The notes under the pieces were generated by a model. That model searched no databases. It was not told the DNA's origin and saw only the letters and a program-made list of their open reading frames with translations. A program made the translations under genes and the position numbers. This document shows positions 5,975 to 11,966 of a stretch of DNA of 12,457 nucleotides, one piece after another. The stretch comes from Thermoplasmata archaeon (GTDB lineage: Archaea; Thermoplasmatota; SW-10-69-26): assembly GCA_003561665.1 (NCBI GenBank), contig PWVY01000337.1:1-12457 (forward strand), written 5' to 3'. How positions within the stretch are numbered: position 1 is the first letter of the stretch; each line of letters starts with the position of its first letter.

Positions 5975-6616
5975 ATGGCATCCACGGCCGAGCAGGTATC
6001 CTCGTACCTCGACGAGGACCTCGCCCTGAAGGAGATCCTAGCGCGAGGCGTGCTCAACCTGCGCCGGGCGGCCCGGTGGATCATCGAGAAGGAAGACTGG
6101 GACGCGACCGAGGAAGCCGTGGTTAGCGCCCTTCGACGCTACGGGGACACCTCCAGCGGGGAGGTACTGCAGGAGGCCCGTGCAGTGTTGGGCGAGGCGG
6201 ACGTGGGCTTGCAGTCTAGAATCGTGAGCTTGACCGTGCCCCGGGGTCCCCCACTCCACAGCCGCCTCCGTGATGCACACGAGAAACTTGGATCAGGAGA
6301 CTCCATGGTCGTCCTTGAGGGGGAAACGCGCGTCCGCGTGCTCGTCGACTCGGCGAACGCGGCGTGCGTCACGGACACTCTCGGGGTCGACGGCGAACCC
6401 GGTAGCGTTGAGCCCGTCGCGGTGGTGAGGCTCGTCTTTTCGGGCGACCGACCGGCAAACCTCGCGGGCGTCGCGATCGCGTTGAACGCGTTCGCGCAAC
6501 AGGGGATAGACGTGCGCGAAGTGTTCACGTGCGAGCCCCAGTACTCCATCGTCGTCGACCAAGAAGACGCGAGGCAAGCCTTCCAGGCAGTATCCAAGCT
6601 AACCTCGCTGGAATGA
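5975..6616 (+). CDS. HTH-like plus ACT-like domain protein, paralogue 2
   Basis: This 213-residue protein is a paralogue of the 5202-5855 product. Over residues 8-56 about 20 of 49 positions are identical by eye, including ED (14-15), RG (24-25), ARW (33-35) and VVSALRR against IVSALRR (49-55). The C-terminal part keeps the ACT-like plan: VVRLVFSGDRPANLAGV, then IALNAFAQQGIDV (168-180) and YSIVVDQEDARQAFQAV (190-206). The middle (80-145) has diverged far more and contains an RVRVLVDSANAACVTDTL unit. It lacks a signal peptide. The gap to paralogue 1 is 119 bases and holds its own TATA-like box, so the pair arose by tandem duplication but may be regulated separately. Ligand and target are unknown. 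Confidence 0.6.
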   Translation: MASTAEQVSSYLDEDLALKEILARGVLNLRRAARWIIEKEDWDATEEAVVSALRRYGDTSSGEVLQEARAVLGEADVGLQSRIVSLTVPRGPPLHSRLRDAHEKLGSGDSMVVLEGETRVRVLVDSANAACVTDTLGVDGEPGSVEPVAVVRLVFSGDRPANLAGVAIALNAFAQQGIDVREVFTCEPQYSIVVDQEDARQAFQAVSKLTSLE

Positions 6617-6640
6617 CCCTCCAACAGCGCGCTCGTGCCA

Positions 6641-6649
6641 CTTATACAC
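6641..6649 (+). promoter_or_regulatory. candidate promoter of the secreted-protein operon
   Basis: CTTATACAC is a good archaeal TATA-like box and is followed by an A/T-rich stretch. It would place the transcript start near 6670, giving a 40-55 base leader before the first gene. No other promoter-like site lies between the three secreted-protein genes. The same nonamer recurs at 10416-10424. Confidence 0.5.
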
Positions 6650-6707
6650 AATTTTTGAGTCATAACAGACCCACACAAAACGCCCATGTCACAAACAATA
6701 TGCGTGG

Positions 6708-7718
6708 ATGTGCACACTTGTACGCATGGAGGTCGGAGGCCCCAAACAAGGGAGACCAAGGTTTGCTAGTCTCATCCTAGCTCTTGCATTAGTAACCGCG
6801 ACAGCGACTGCGGTCACGGCCGGATCAACCGGAATGTTCTGCGAGCCCGGGTCCGACTGGCGCCCCGTCGTTTCCGGGGAGACGGTGGAGGAAGGATGGA
6901 GCGTGGTGAACTTCACCAAACCAGAAGGCGGAGAACTACAGGTCCAGTGGACGCTCTCTGGCTTCGACGAAGGCCCCGCCCACGCGGGCGTCATCTTCGG
7001 AACCCAAGCAGAATGGATGGACTACCACGTTTTCCGATACGTCGACCACCACGAGCAGCACGCGAGGGTCCAGGCCGACTCCAGCGGCCTCGAAGTGGAC
7101 GAGAGGATCACGGCAGGCCACACCGCCCTCGGTAGCAGCAGCCCCCTGGTCGCATCGTTAACGATGGGTCCAACCTTCCAGAGCAACGAGTTGCACATCT
7201 TCCAATACGCCGCAGGCGCGGAGGATGCAGACAGAACGGTGGAATGGGAGATCCTCGCGGACGGTTGCATCGACGCACAGGACGTGAAGTGGGTCGAAGC
7301 ACAGGGGGGAGATGTCCAATTCCTTACCGCCGAGGACCTCCACGGAACCCTGAACGCCGAAGTCCGCCTGCACGCGCCACTTGTCCCCCACAACGGGGCC
7401 GTAGCCCTGCTGGAGGCGGAAGCCTCCACGGTTGTAGAGGGGACGCCGTACATCAACACGTGGTGGGGAAGCGACGCCGGGGGATTATCCCTGGAAGGGC
7501 CCAACGGGGTCACGGACAACGACCTGTTGTGTTTCAACCCCTCCTCGTACACCCTCTGCAGGGCGTGGGGGGAGTACGCGCTGACGACGCTCGAACCCGG
7601 GGCCTACACGTTCGAGGCGACGGGATTCACGGACCCCACGCAAGATCCAACGCAGACAACCCAAGGCCCGTACATTACCCTGATCCCAACCGAGCTACCG
7701 AAGGGCGGGTGGTCCTGA
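6708..7718 (+). CDS. secreted acidic beta-rich protein, first gene of operon
   Basis: I do not recognise this 336-residue protein. From ATG 6708 or, more naturally, ATG 6726 (residue 7), it has an N-terminal signal peptide: a basic stretch, then the hydrophobic run FASLILALALVTATATAVTAG (19-39) with likely cleavage near VTA. The mature part is acidic, has no later transmembrane segment and alternates short strands with Gly/Asp turns, like a beta-sandwich. Four cysteines (45, 187, 275, 284) could form two disulfides. GGDVQFLTAEDLHGTLNAEV (200-219) and a C-terminal PGAYTF...PYITLIP pattern (297-327) are mirrored in the next gene product, suggesting shared ancestry. No Shine-Dalgarno motif is visible at either start. 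The stop overlaps the next gene by 10 bases. The likely place is the cell surface or medium; the role is unknown. Confidence 0.65.
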   Translation: MCTLVRMEVGGPKQGRPRFASLILALALVTATATAVTAGSTGMFCEPGSDWRPVVSGETVEEGWSVVNFTKPEGGELQVQWTLSGFDEGPAHAGVIFGTQAEWMDYHVFRYVDHHEQHARVQADSSGLEVDERITAGHTALGSSSPLVASLTMGPTFQSNELHIFQYAAGAEDADRTVEWEILADGCIDAQDVKWVEAQGGDVQFLTAEDLHGTLNAEVRLHAPLVPHNGAVALLEAEASTVVEGTPYINTWWGSDAGGLSLEGPNGVTDNDLLCFNPSSYTLCRAWGEYALTTLEPGAYTFEATGFTDPTQDPTQTTQGPYITLIPTELPKGGWS

Positions 7719-8656
7719 TACTGCACACCTCCAAAGATCGTGTCCTCGCGTCGTTACTCCTCGTCGGGGCCCTCGTCCTCGCGCCGTTCTCGCCCATCGC
7801 GACGGCTGGCCACGATCAACCGCAGAGAATCCTCGACGAGGTGTCCTTCGAGGGTGACGACGGGTACGTGGCTTGGCGGATCGACGTGTCCCCGCCCGAA
7901 GGGGAATCCAGCAGCTGGGTCTACCTCGACCTCGCGAACCACACCACAGACCCCTACCGCTTCGAGGACGCCACGCACGCACACCTGGGCGTCTGGATGG
8001 CGAGCCTGGACTTGAACTACGTTTGGTGGGCGGTCGGGGCCACGTACCTCGTCGACGACGGTCACGCGACGTTGAACCTGAAGGAACAGGGCACGTCCGA
8101 GAACGTCGCTGTCCCGGGCGAGGTGGAAGACGAGGGGTGGGCGTACGTGGACACGCCGGCGGGGGAGTGGCTGCTCCTCGTGTTCTGGGTCACGGATGGG
8201 TACCTTGAGGCGGACGCCACCCTAAGCGGCGAAACCCGCGGCGGGGACCCCCTCGTCACGGTTCAAAACCGGACCACGGGGGGCGAGGTCTTCGCGTTCC
8301 ACGAGAGCGATTTCGACGGCGAGAGGAACGTGAACGTGGCCACGGCATCTGCCGGGTTCCCCGACGTGAACCCGTGGAACGCGCTTCCCCAGAGCGCTCA
8401 AGCCAGCTGGATCGAGGCCGGGAGCGTCACCGTCGACATCCACGACCGGTTCTTCGGCCTGTACACCATCCCCGGCAATCTAGACTCCCACGGGGGGTGG
8501 ACGGGACCCCCCGGCGAGGCCGAGGGCGAGGAGGCGTACTGGTTCCACGGCGCCACGCCAGGGGATTACGATTTCTTCGTCGACGAGCGGCAACACGTCG
8601 GCGAACGGGCACCCATCACGGTGTTTGGAGCAGACGTCCAGATTCCAACGAAGTAA
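7709..8656 (+). CDS. secreted acidic beta-rich protein, second gene of operon
   Basis: This unrecognised 315-residue protein starts at GTG 7709, overlapping the previous gene by 10 bases. No ATG fits, and the GTG is the only in-frame start that keeps the signal peptide (residues 11-33: RVLASLLLVGALVLAPF, cleavage near ATA-GH). The frame remains open far upstream to 7244, but that part is a shadow of the first gene. The mature chain is very acidic, rich in Trp and Tyr, has no cysteine and no further membrane segment. GGEVFAFHESDFDGERNVNV (191-210) lines up with residues 200-219 of the first protein, and both end in PG-x-Y-x-F, a loop, then P-x-I-T-x-(5-8)-P. NRT (187-189) and NHT (77-79) are N-glycosylation sequons. 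A repeat-rich secreted protein follows 23 bases downstream. Confidence 0.65.
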   Translation: MVLILHTSKDRVLASLLLVGALVLAPFSPIATAGHDQPQRILDEVSFEGDDGYVAWRIDVSPPEGESSSWVYLDLANHTTDPYRFEDATHAHLGVWMASLDLNYVWWAVGATYLVDDGHATLNLKEQGTSENVAVPGEVEDEGWAYVDTPAGEWLLLVFWVTDGYLEADATLSGETRGGDPLVTVQNRTTGGEVFAFHESDFDGERNVNVATASAGFPDVNPWNALPQSAQASWIEAGSVTVDIHDRFFGLYTIPGNLDSHGGWTGPPGEAEGEEAYWFHGATPGDYDFFVDERQHVGERAPITVFGADVQIPTK

Positions 8657-8679
8657 GCACGAGTAAGGAGGCGAAGGCT

Positions 8680-10389
8680 ATGACTCAAGAAGAACAAGGA
8701 AATGGAGAAGAGAGCGAGTGTCGTCGACTGTTGTTCCACGCTGTGGCCTGGAGCATCCTGATCGGCGCGCTGGTGGGAGGATTCATCGCGGTCCAACCCG
8801 CTCTCGCGGAGTCCTGCGAGGCAGTGGACATCCAAACCGACGAGGACGCGTGCGCGAGCCTCGAAGGGAACGCAAGCGGCTCCGACGACTGTACGGGGCT
8901 GGTCACGTGCGTGACCGTGAGCGGCACGGGGAATGCAACGAACGAGGGTTCCGACAACAAATCCTGCGGTTCGCAAGAAACGTTCGACCTCGTCAGCGCC
9001 GGCTGCATCGCCGTTAGCGGGACAGGCGACGCGAACAACACCGCAGGGAACCGATCCTGCGCCTACTCCCAGGGGAACTGGCAAACTGGAGTCGCCGTCG
9101 GGTGCATCGCCGTTAGCGGGACAGGCGACGCGGAGAACCGGGCGGGCGATTTCAGTTGCGGTCGGGACAGTGGCCACACGCAACCCTTGCATAGTTACTC
9201 TGCCGGATGCCTATCCATCAGTGGAACCGGCAACGCCTCGAACTCCCAAGCGCGAGCCGGGTGCGGGCACAGCGTGCATGGAGGCGGATCGGTGGGGTGC
9301 ATTTCCGTGAGCGGCACCGGGGACTCTTCTACAGGCAAACACGATGCGGGAGGGGAAGCTCAGGGTGGTCCAAGCTGTGGAGCTGGCGAAGAGGTGATGA
9401 GTCTCGGATGTGTAGCTGTAAGCGGCACCGGGGATGCGTCGAACACGCACGAGCAATGTGGAAAACTCAGCCAATCGGCTGTTAGTGTGGGTTGTGTAGC
9501 TGCCAGTGGAACGGGGAACGCCTCGAACAACGCCGATGCGTTCTGTGGTGGACACGACGCCTTCCGTGTCACGAACATTGGCATACACTGTGTGGCCCTG
9601 AGCGCGCTGGGGGATGCAGAGAACGAGTCGAGTGGGGGATGTGGGGGGACTGTGTCTTCCGGCGCTAGCGTGCTAGGGATACGGTTTTCGCCAGTCCCGT
9701 TTCAAGGGGTTACCCTGAGTGCCGCGTGTGTCTCGGTGAGCGGTACGGGGGATGCGACCAACGCAGCGGATCATTGCACCCATCCTCGACACGGCCATTC
9801 CTCGGTAGGAAGCGTGGCCGCGCAGGTGAGTCCCACTTGCCTTGCAATCAGCGGGACAGGTGACGCGAGCAACAGCGTTGAGACTCACTGCGAGGATTCC
9901 TCCGTCTCCGGGCCGGGAGGGGTATACGTTTCCATCAGTTGCGTGGCGGTCAGCGGGACAGGCAACGCCACGAACCAAGCAAGCTCATGCACAGCGTACA
10001 CCCACGTGATTCGCGAGAGTCCCACCACGATCACGTGCATCGCCGTAAGCGGGGCGGGCAACGCGACGAACACCGCGGAGACGTGCTCCCGATACGGATC
10101 AACGGGGGCTCCGTTCCTCGTGGACGTTTCGCATACAGCCCCGGTCGCGATCACATGCCTGGCAGCGAGTGGTACGGGGAATGCTTCGAACGAGGCCGAT
10201 GCCTGCACGGAGGGTCAAGCAGACGACGCGGACCTTGGCCTCGTGATCACGATCGACTGCATCGCTGCGAGCGGGATGGGCGACGCGTCCAACAAGGAAG
10301 ACGGGGAGCCCTGCGAGGGGCCAAACGTCGATGCAGGCGCGGACGGGACTGGCGCCCGAACGAGTTGCCTGTCCGTTGGAGGAAGCTGA
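8680..10389 (+). CDS. secreted cysteine-rich SGTG-repeat protein
   Basis: This 569-residue protein has a basic-flanked hydrophobic signal segment (residues 18-43, AVAWSILIGALVGGFIAV, ending in an ALA-ES cleavage site). After a spacer with C46, C58 and C71 come 14 tandem repeats (77-562) plus a truncated fifteenth, CLSVGGS, at the end. Each repeat opens with C-x-[AS]-x-SGTG-[DN]-A-x-N and holds one further cysteine 16-26 residues on. With 33 cysteines it should be extensively disulfide-bonded and therefore extracellular. Six repeats carry a GNA[ST]N core, which contains an N-x-S/T sequon, while most others have D there. There is no C-terminal membrane anchor or sorting signal. A solenoid or adhesin-like fibre is plausible; I do not know the family. 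The ATG 8680 has GGAGG at 8667-8671; the frame upstream to 8374 shadows the previous gene. Confidence 0.75.
   Translation: MTQEEQGNGEESECRRLLFHAVAWSILIGALVGGFIAVQPALAESCEAVDIQTDEDACASLEGNASGSDDCTGLVTCVTVSGTGNATNEGSDNKSCGSQETFDLVSAGCIAVSGTGDANNTAGNRSCAYSQGNWQTGVAVGCIAVSGTGDAENRAGDFSCGRDSGHTQPLHSYSAGCLSISGTGNASNSQARAGCGHSVHGGGSVGCISVSGTGDSSTGKHDAGGEAQGGPSCGAGEEVMSLGCVAVSGTGDASNTHEQCGKLSQSAVSVGCVAASGTGNASNNADAFCGGHDAFRVTNIGIHCVALSALGDAENESSGGCGGTVSSGASVLGIRFSPVPFQGVTLSAACVSVSGTGDATNAADHCTHPRHGHSSVGSVAAQVSPTCLAISGTGDASNSVETHCEDSSVSGPGGVYVSISCVAVSGTGNATNQASSCTAYTHVIRESPTTITCIAVSGAGNATNTAETCSRYGSTGAPFLVDVSHTAPVAITCLAASGTGNASNEADACTEGQADDADLGLVITIDCIAASGMGDASNKEDGEPCEGPNVDAGADGTGARTSCLSVGGS
8908..10386 (+). 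repeat. 14.5 protein-level tandem repeats, about 28-46 codons each
   Basis: The repeat-opening cysteines fall at residues 77, 109, 142, 177, 207, 244, 272, 304, 350, 387, 421, 453, 493 and 527, with a final partial one at 563. Unit lengths are 32, 33, 35, 30, 37, 28, 32, 46, 37, 34, 32, 40, 34 and 36 residues. The core octad is conserved while the linker length varies, so the repeat is held by protein structure rather than by recent DNA amplification. Unit 5 (GDSST, longer cysteine spacing of 26) and unit 8 (SALGDAEN) are the most divergent. Confidence 0.85.
9004..9132 (+). repeat. perfect 30-bp direct repeat within the SGTG gene
   Basis: The 30 bases at 9004-9033 recur at 9103-9132, exactly 99 bp apart (33 codons), while other repeats share little DNA identity. 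They encode CIAVSGTGDA in repeats 2 and 3. This suggests recent duplication or gene conversion between these two units. Confidence 0.85.
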
Positions 10390-10395
10390 CCAAGC

Positions 10396-10432
10396 ATCCA
10401 CGACCGAGCGTTAAGCTTATACACTCGTGGAT
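10396..10432. repeat. 8-bp inverted repeat flanking a TATA-like element
   Basis: ATCCACGA (10396-10403) and TCGTGGAT (10425-10432) are perfect inverted copies 21 bases apart. Between them lies CTTATACAC (10416-10424), the same nonamer as the putative operon promoter at 6641, next to the palindrome TAAGCTTA (10412-10419). It sits only 7 bases after the SGTG gene stop. It could be a promoter with an operator, or part of the 3' end of the transcript. Confidence 0.4.
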
Positions 10433-10440
10433 AGAGATGG

Positions 10441-10486
10441 GGGAAGGGGGTGCCCGGTGGGCACCCCTATTTCCCATGCCGATGGG
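10441..10486. terminator. nested hairpins between convergent genes
   Basis: GGGGTGCCC (10447-10455) and GGGCACCCC (10459-10467) form a perfect 9-bp stem with a GGT loop, followed by TATTT. GGGAA (10441-10445) and TTCCC (10471-10475) extend the stem across a small interruption. CCCAT (10473-10477) and ATGGG (10482-10486) form a competing second hairpin. The cluster ends 8 bases from the stop of the minus-strand gene, and is probably a bidirectional terminator. Confidence 0.6.
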
Positions 10487-10493
10487 GGTGTTG

Positions 10494-10934
10494 TCACACC
10501 TCGACCCAGGTCTTGAAGTCGAAGCTCTGGGTTCCGTCGTTCGCGTAGTGGATCCAGTATTCCTGGGATCCCAAGTCCGGATCTGCGAGGGTTACCCTCG
10601 GATCACCGTTGTCGCTCATGTCGTCGATGTCGTCGGAGGCGTAAAGGAAGCACTGACCGAGGGTATTCTCGGTCCAAACCTCCCACTCCAGCATGCGTGG
10701 TTCATCGTGGAGATCGATGAACAAGTCCTGGGGGTCGTCGGCTTGGACATCCGTGACCCCGACGGTCTTCTCGTTGGGATCGAGGTCTCGTACGATTGCG
10801 CTGGACTCGGAGGTGGCTAGGGTGAAGTCTTCGCCTCCACAGTTCGTCTGGGATGCTACCGCCGCGGGCGATAGGCTCAGGCTCATCGCGACCATGAGGG
10901 TCGCGAGCGCGATGGCTGTCGCTGTTTTCTTCAT
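10494..10934 (-). CDS. small secreted protein
   Basis: This 146-residue protein is not recognised. The ATG at 10934 gives a clean signal peptide: MKKTATA, a hydrophobic core (about residues 8-22) and a likely cleavage after AAVASQ (24-29). A GTG at 10943 is an alternative start adding three residues. The mature part of about 117 residues is strongly acidic and beta-rich, with two cysteines (C32 and the one in GQCFLYAS) that could form one disulfide. The pattern of hydrophobic strands, FIDLHDEPRMLEWEVW then QEYWIHYAND, resembles small bacterial-type PPC-like beta-sandwich domains, but this is a weak resemblance. It converges on the SGTG-repeat gene across a hairpin cluster. Its export and acidity match the proteins of that operon, although it is transcribed separately. 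Confidence 0.6.
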   Translation of the reverse strand: MKKTATAIALATLMVAMSLSLSPAAVASQTNCGGEDFTLATSESSAIVRDLDPNEKTVGVTDVQADDPQDLFIDLHDEPRMLEWEVWTENTLGQCFLYASDDIDDMSDNGDPRVTLADPDLGSQEYWIHYANDGTQSFDFKTWVEV

Positions 10935-10949
10935 GCGTCTCACGTATCC

Positions 10950-10970
10950 TGCGGGCCCATCCTCCCCGCA
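10950..10970 (-). promoter_or_regulatory. hairpin in the presumed 5' leader
   Basis: TGCGGG (10950-10955) and CCCGCA (10965-10970) are perfect inverted arms around a 9-base loop. On the minus strand the loop includes GAGGATG. It falls at the predicted 5' end of the transcript and 16-36 bases before ATG 10934, so it might influence translation or stability. Confidence 0.3.
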
Positions 10971-10993
10971 GAAACTGGATTAGTCAAGGAGCG

Positions 10994-10999
10994 TATAAC
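10994..10999 (-). promoter_or_regulatory. candidate TATA box of the small secreted protein
   Basis: TTATAC on the minus strand lies about 62 bases before ATG 10934, predicting a transcript start near 10970 and a leader of about 36 bases. It resembles the TTATAC core of the boxes at 6641 and 10416. Confidence 0.4.
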
Positions 11000-11025
11000 G
11001 AGCGCGAACCCATGCGTTGCCAGGG

Positions 11026-11033
11026 TTAAAAAT
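11026..11033 (-). terminator. T-rich stretch after the tandem wHTH gene
   Basis: On the minus strand ATTTTTAA lies 63-70 bases past the stop of the wHTH gene. A short T run in C-rich surroundings is a typical weak archaeal terminator. It could instead be part of an upstream promoter element for the next gene. Confidence 0.3.
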
Positions 11034-11095
11034 CGAGACGCCCCCACCATCCCATCGCGACACCCCCAGCTTCCAATCGCTTCTCCAGAAGCCCC

Positions 11096-11626
11096 TCACG
11101 CACGGCGTTCCCACGGTCGACGATATCCTCCCCCGAATTCCCTGGCCCATTCCTCAAGCTCGGTCGTGGGAACGTGGTAGACGGCGCCCGCCGAACGGAC
11201 CTTCTCAGCCAAGCCCCTCAGCCGGAGCTTCCGAAGGTGGCTACGAGTCGTTACGGGTTCACGCCCCAACGCTTCAGCGACATCGGCGGCGGTGACGGGG
11301 GCCTCCTCGACGAGGAACAGCGCCACCCAGCGAACGGGCCCCTGACCGTACAGAATCCGCTTGTCTTCATCCTCCCAGAGATGCTCGTGCATCTTGAGGA
11401 AACAACACCGCTCGCCATTGCTCTCCCCCGGTTTGACGACCACGAGACCCCCCCACTCGAGCAATCGCAAGTGCTCGTCCAAGGTGCGCCGGTCGACGCC
11501 CACCCGGTCAGCAACCTGCTGCTTGTTCAAGCCCGGGCACGCGTGGAGGAGGTCGACGGTTGCCCTGCGCGTTCGCTGTTCGAGAAGCGCGCATTGGGTG
11601 GGGGTGAGGTCATCCGGGCCAGGCAC
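11096..11626 (-). CDS. tandem winged-helix transcriptional regulator
   Basis: This 176-residue cytosolic protein has two winged-helix domains. The first, residues 15-80, has GLNKQQVADRVGVDRRTL (32-49) as helix-turn-helix and LVVVKPGESNGERCCFL (61-77) as the wing. The second, residues 95-160, has VTAADVAEALGREPVTTRSH (111-130) as helix-turn-helix, LRKLRLRGLAEKV and a short wing AGAVYHVP (146-153). Such double wHTH proteins of the MarR/ArsR-like kind are common in euryarchaea, mostly without a known effector. C12, C30, and the pair C74-C75 are present but do not form a known metal site. The start is GTG at 11626: upstream the frame has no ATG before a stop at about 50 bases, and no Shine-Dalgarno motif is apparent. 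Its target is unknown; the nearby secreted-protein gene is a candidate by position only. Confidence 0.78.
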   Translation of the reverse strand: MPGPDDLTPTQCALLEQRTRRATVDLLHACPGLNKQQVADRVGVDRRTLDEHLRLLEWGGLVVVKPGESNGERCCFLKMHEHLWEDEDKRILYGQGPVRWVALFLVEEAPVTAADVAEALGREPVTTRSHLRKLRLRGLAEKVRSAGAVYHVPTTELEEWAREFGGGYRRPWERRA

Positions 11627-11696
11627 ACGTATCCCTGGCCACGAGGGGATGCACTCCCTCGCAGTAAAGGTGTGTCAAAAACCTCACCACGATCAG

Positions 11697-11755
11697 CAAA
11701 TACGACATCAAACGGCCGAGCGACGACACCACGCTGCGCGCGCTTCGGAGCGCGC
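11697..11755 (+). promoter_or_regulatory. possible promoter and GC hairpin
   Basis: CAAATACG (11697-11704) is identical to the boxes before both HTH-ACT genes and would start a plus-strand transcript near 11727. GCGCGC (11738-11743) and GCGCGC (11750-11755) form a strong stem with loop TTCGGA 10-30 bases later, in what would be the leader. The hairpin could also be read from the minus strand, upstream of the wHTH gene. Confidence 0.35.
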
Positions 11756-11775
11756 TTGACGGAGAGAATTGAAAC

Positions 11776-11874
11776 ATGTCCGGGGGGAAGAACCCCTATG
11801 CAGGTGTCAGCAACCTACGTCCGGTACATCCTGGATACGAGTTCAAGCGTTATCGAAGCAAGGGACAGGTTTGA
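11776..11874 (+). CDS. possible 32-residue small basic protein
   Basis: ATG 11776 opens 32 codons ending at TGA 11872-11874. GGAGAG (11761-11766) lies 9 bases before it. A TATA-like CAAATACG and a strong hairpin are upstream. The peptide is basic and Gly/Tyr-rich (starts MSGGKNPYAG, ends FKRYRSKGQV) with no transmembrane segment or known motif. The composition looks more protein-like than the surrounding shadow frames, but length alone makes this weak. It might also be a non-coding RNA or chance. Confidence 0.3.
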   Translation: MSGGKNPYAGVSNLRPVHPGYEFKRYRSKGQV

Positions 11875-11966
11875 GGCTTTCCTATCAGAGGCCGAGCGCT
11901 CACGACCACGATCGGAAGGAGGCCTTGATCGGGGGTTCGACGGGCGATGGGATGTTTCGCCATGAA

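Larger units (their letters stand above)
11627..11966. other. 340-base gap without a confident gene
   Basis: The gap separates the tandem wHTH gene from the last minus-strand gene. It holds a CAAATACG box (11697-11704), a GC-rich hairpin (11738-11755), a second weak hairpin (GGGG-AAGAA-CCCC, 11784-11796) and a 32-codon plus-strand frame listed separately. I see nothing else, and long frames on both strands have coding patterns that look like shadows. Confidence 0.5.

Noticed and set aside
7244..7708. Open frame extending the second secreted-protein gene upstream to 7244
   Set aside because: It overlaps the first gene in another frame, has Arg/Pro-rich shadow composition and removes the signal peptide from the N-terminus.
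8374..8679. Open frame extending the SGTG-repeat gene upstream
   Set aside because: It is an Arg-rich shadow of the previous gene. The ATG at 8680 has a GGAGG motif and leads directly into a signal peptide.
5050..11626. Similar GTGCCTGGC starts of the MBL and tandem wHTH genes
   Set aside because: Only the first three codons match and the proteins are unrelated, so this is likely chance.
11765..11775. GAATTGAAAC resembling the 3' end of archaeal CRISPR repeats
   Set aside because: Only one copy is present, with no spacing pattern and no cas gene in the window.
11174..11965. 263-codon plus-strand frame over the tandem wHTH gene
   Set aside because: It is antisense to a clear double winged-helix gene and has no domain features of its own.
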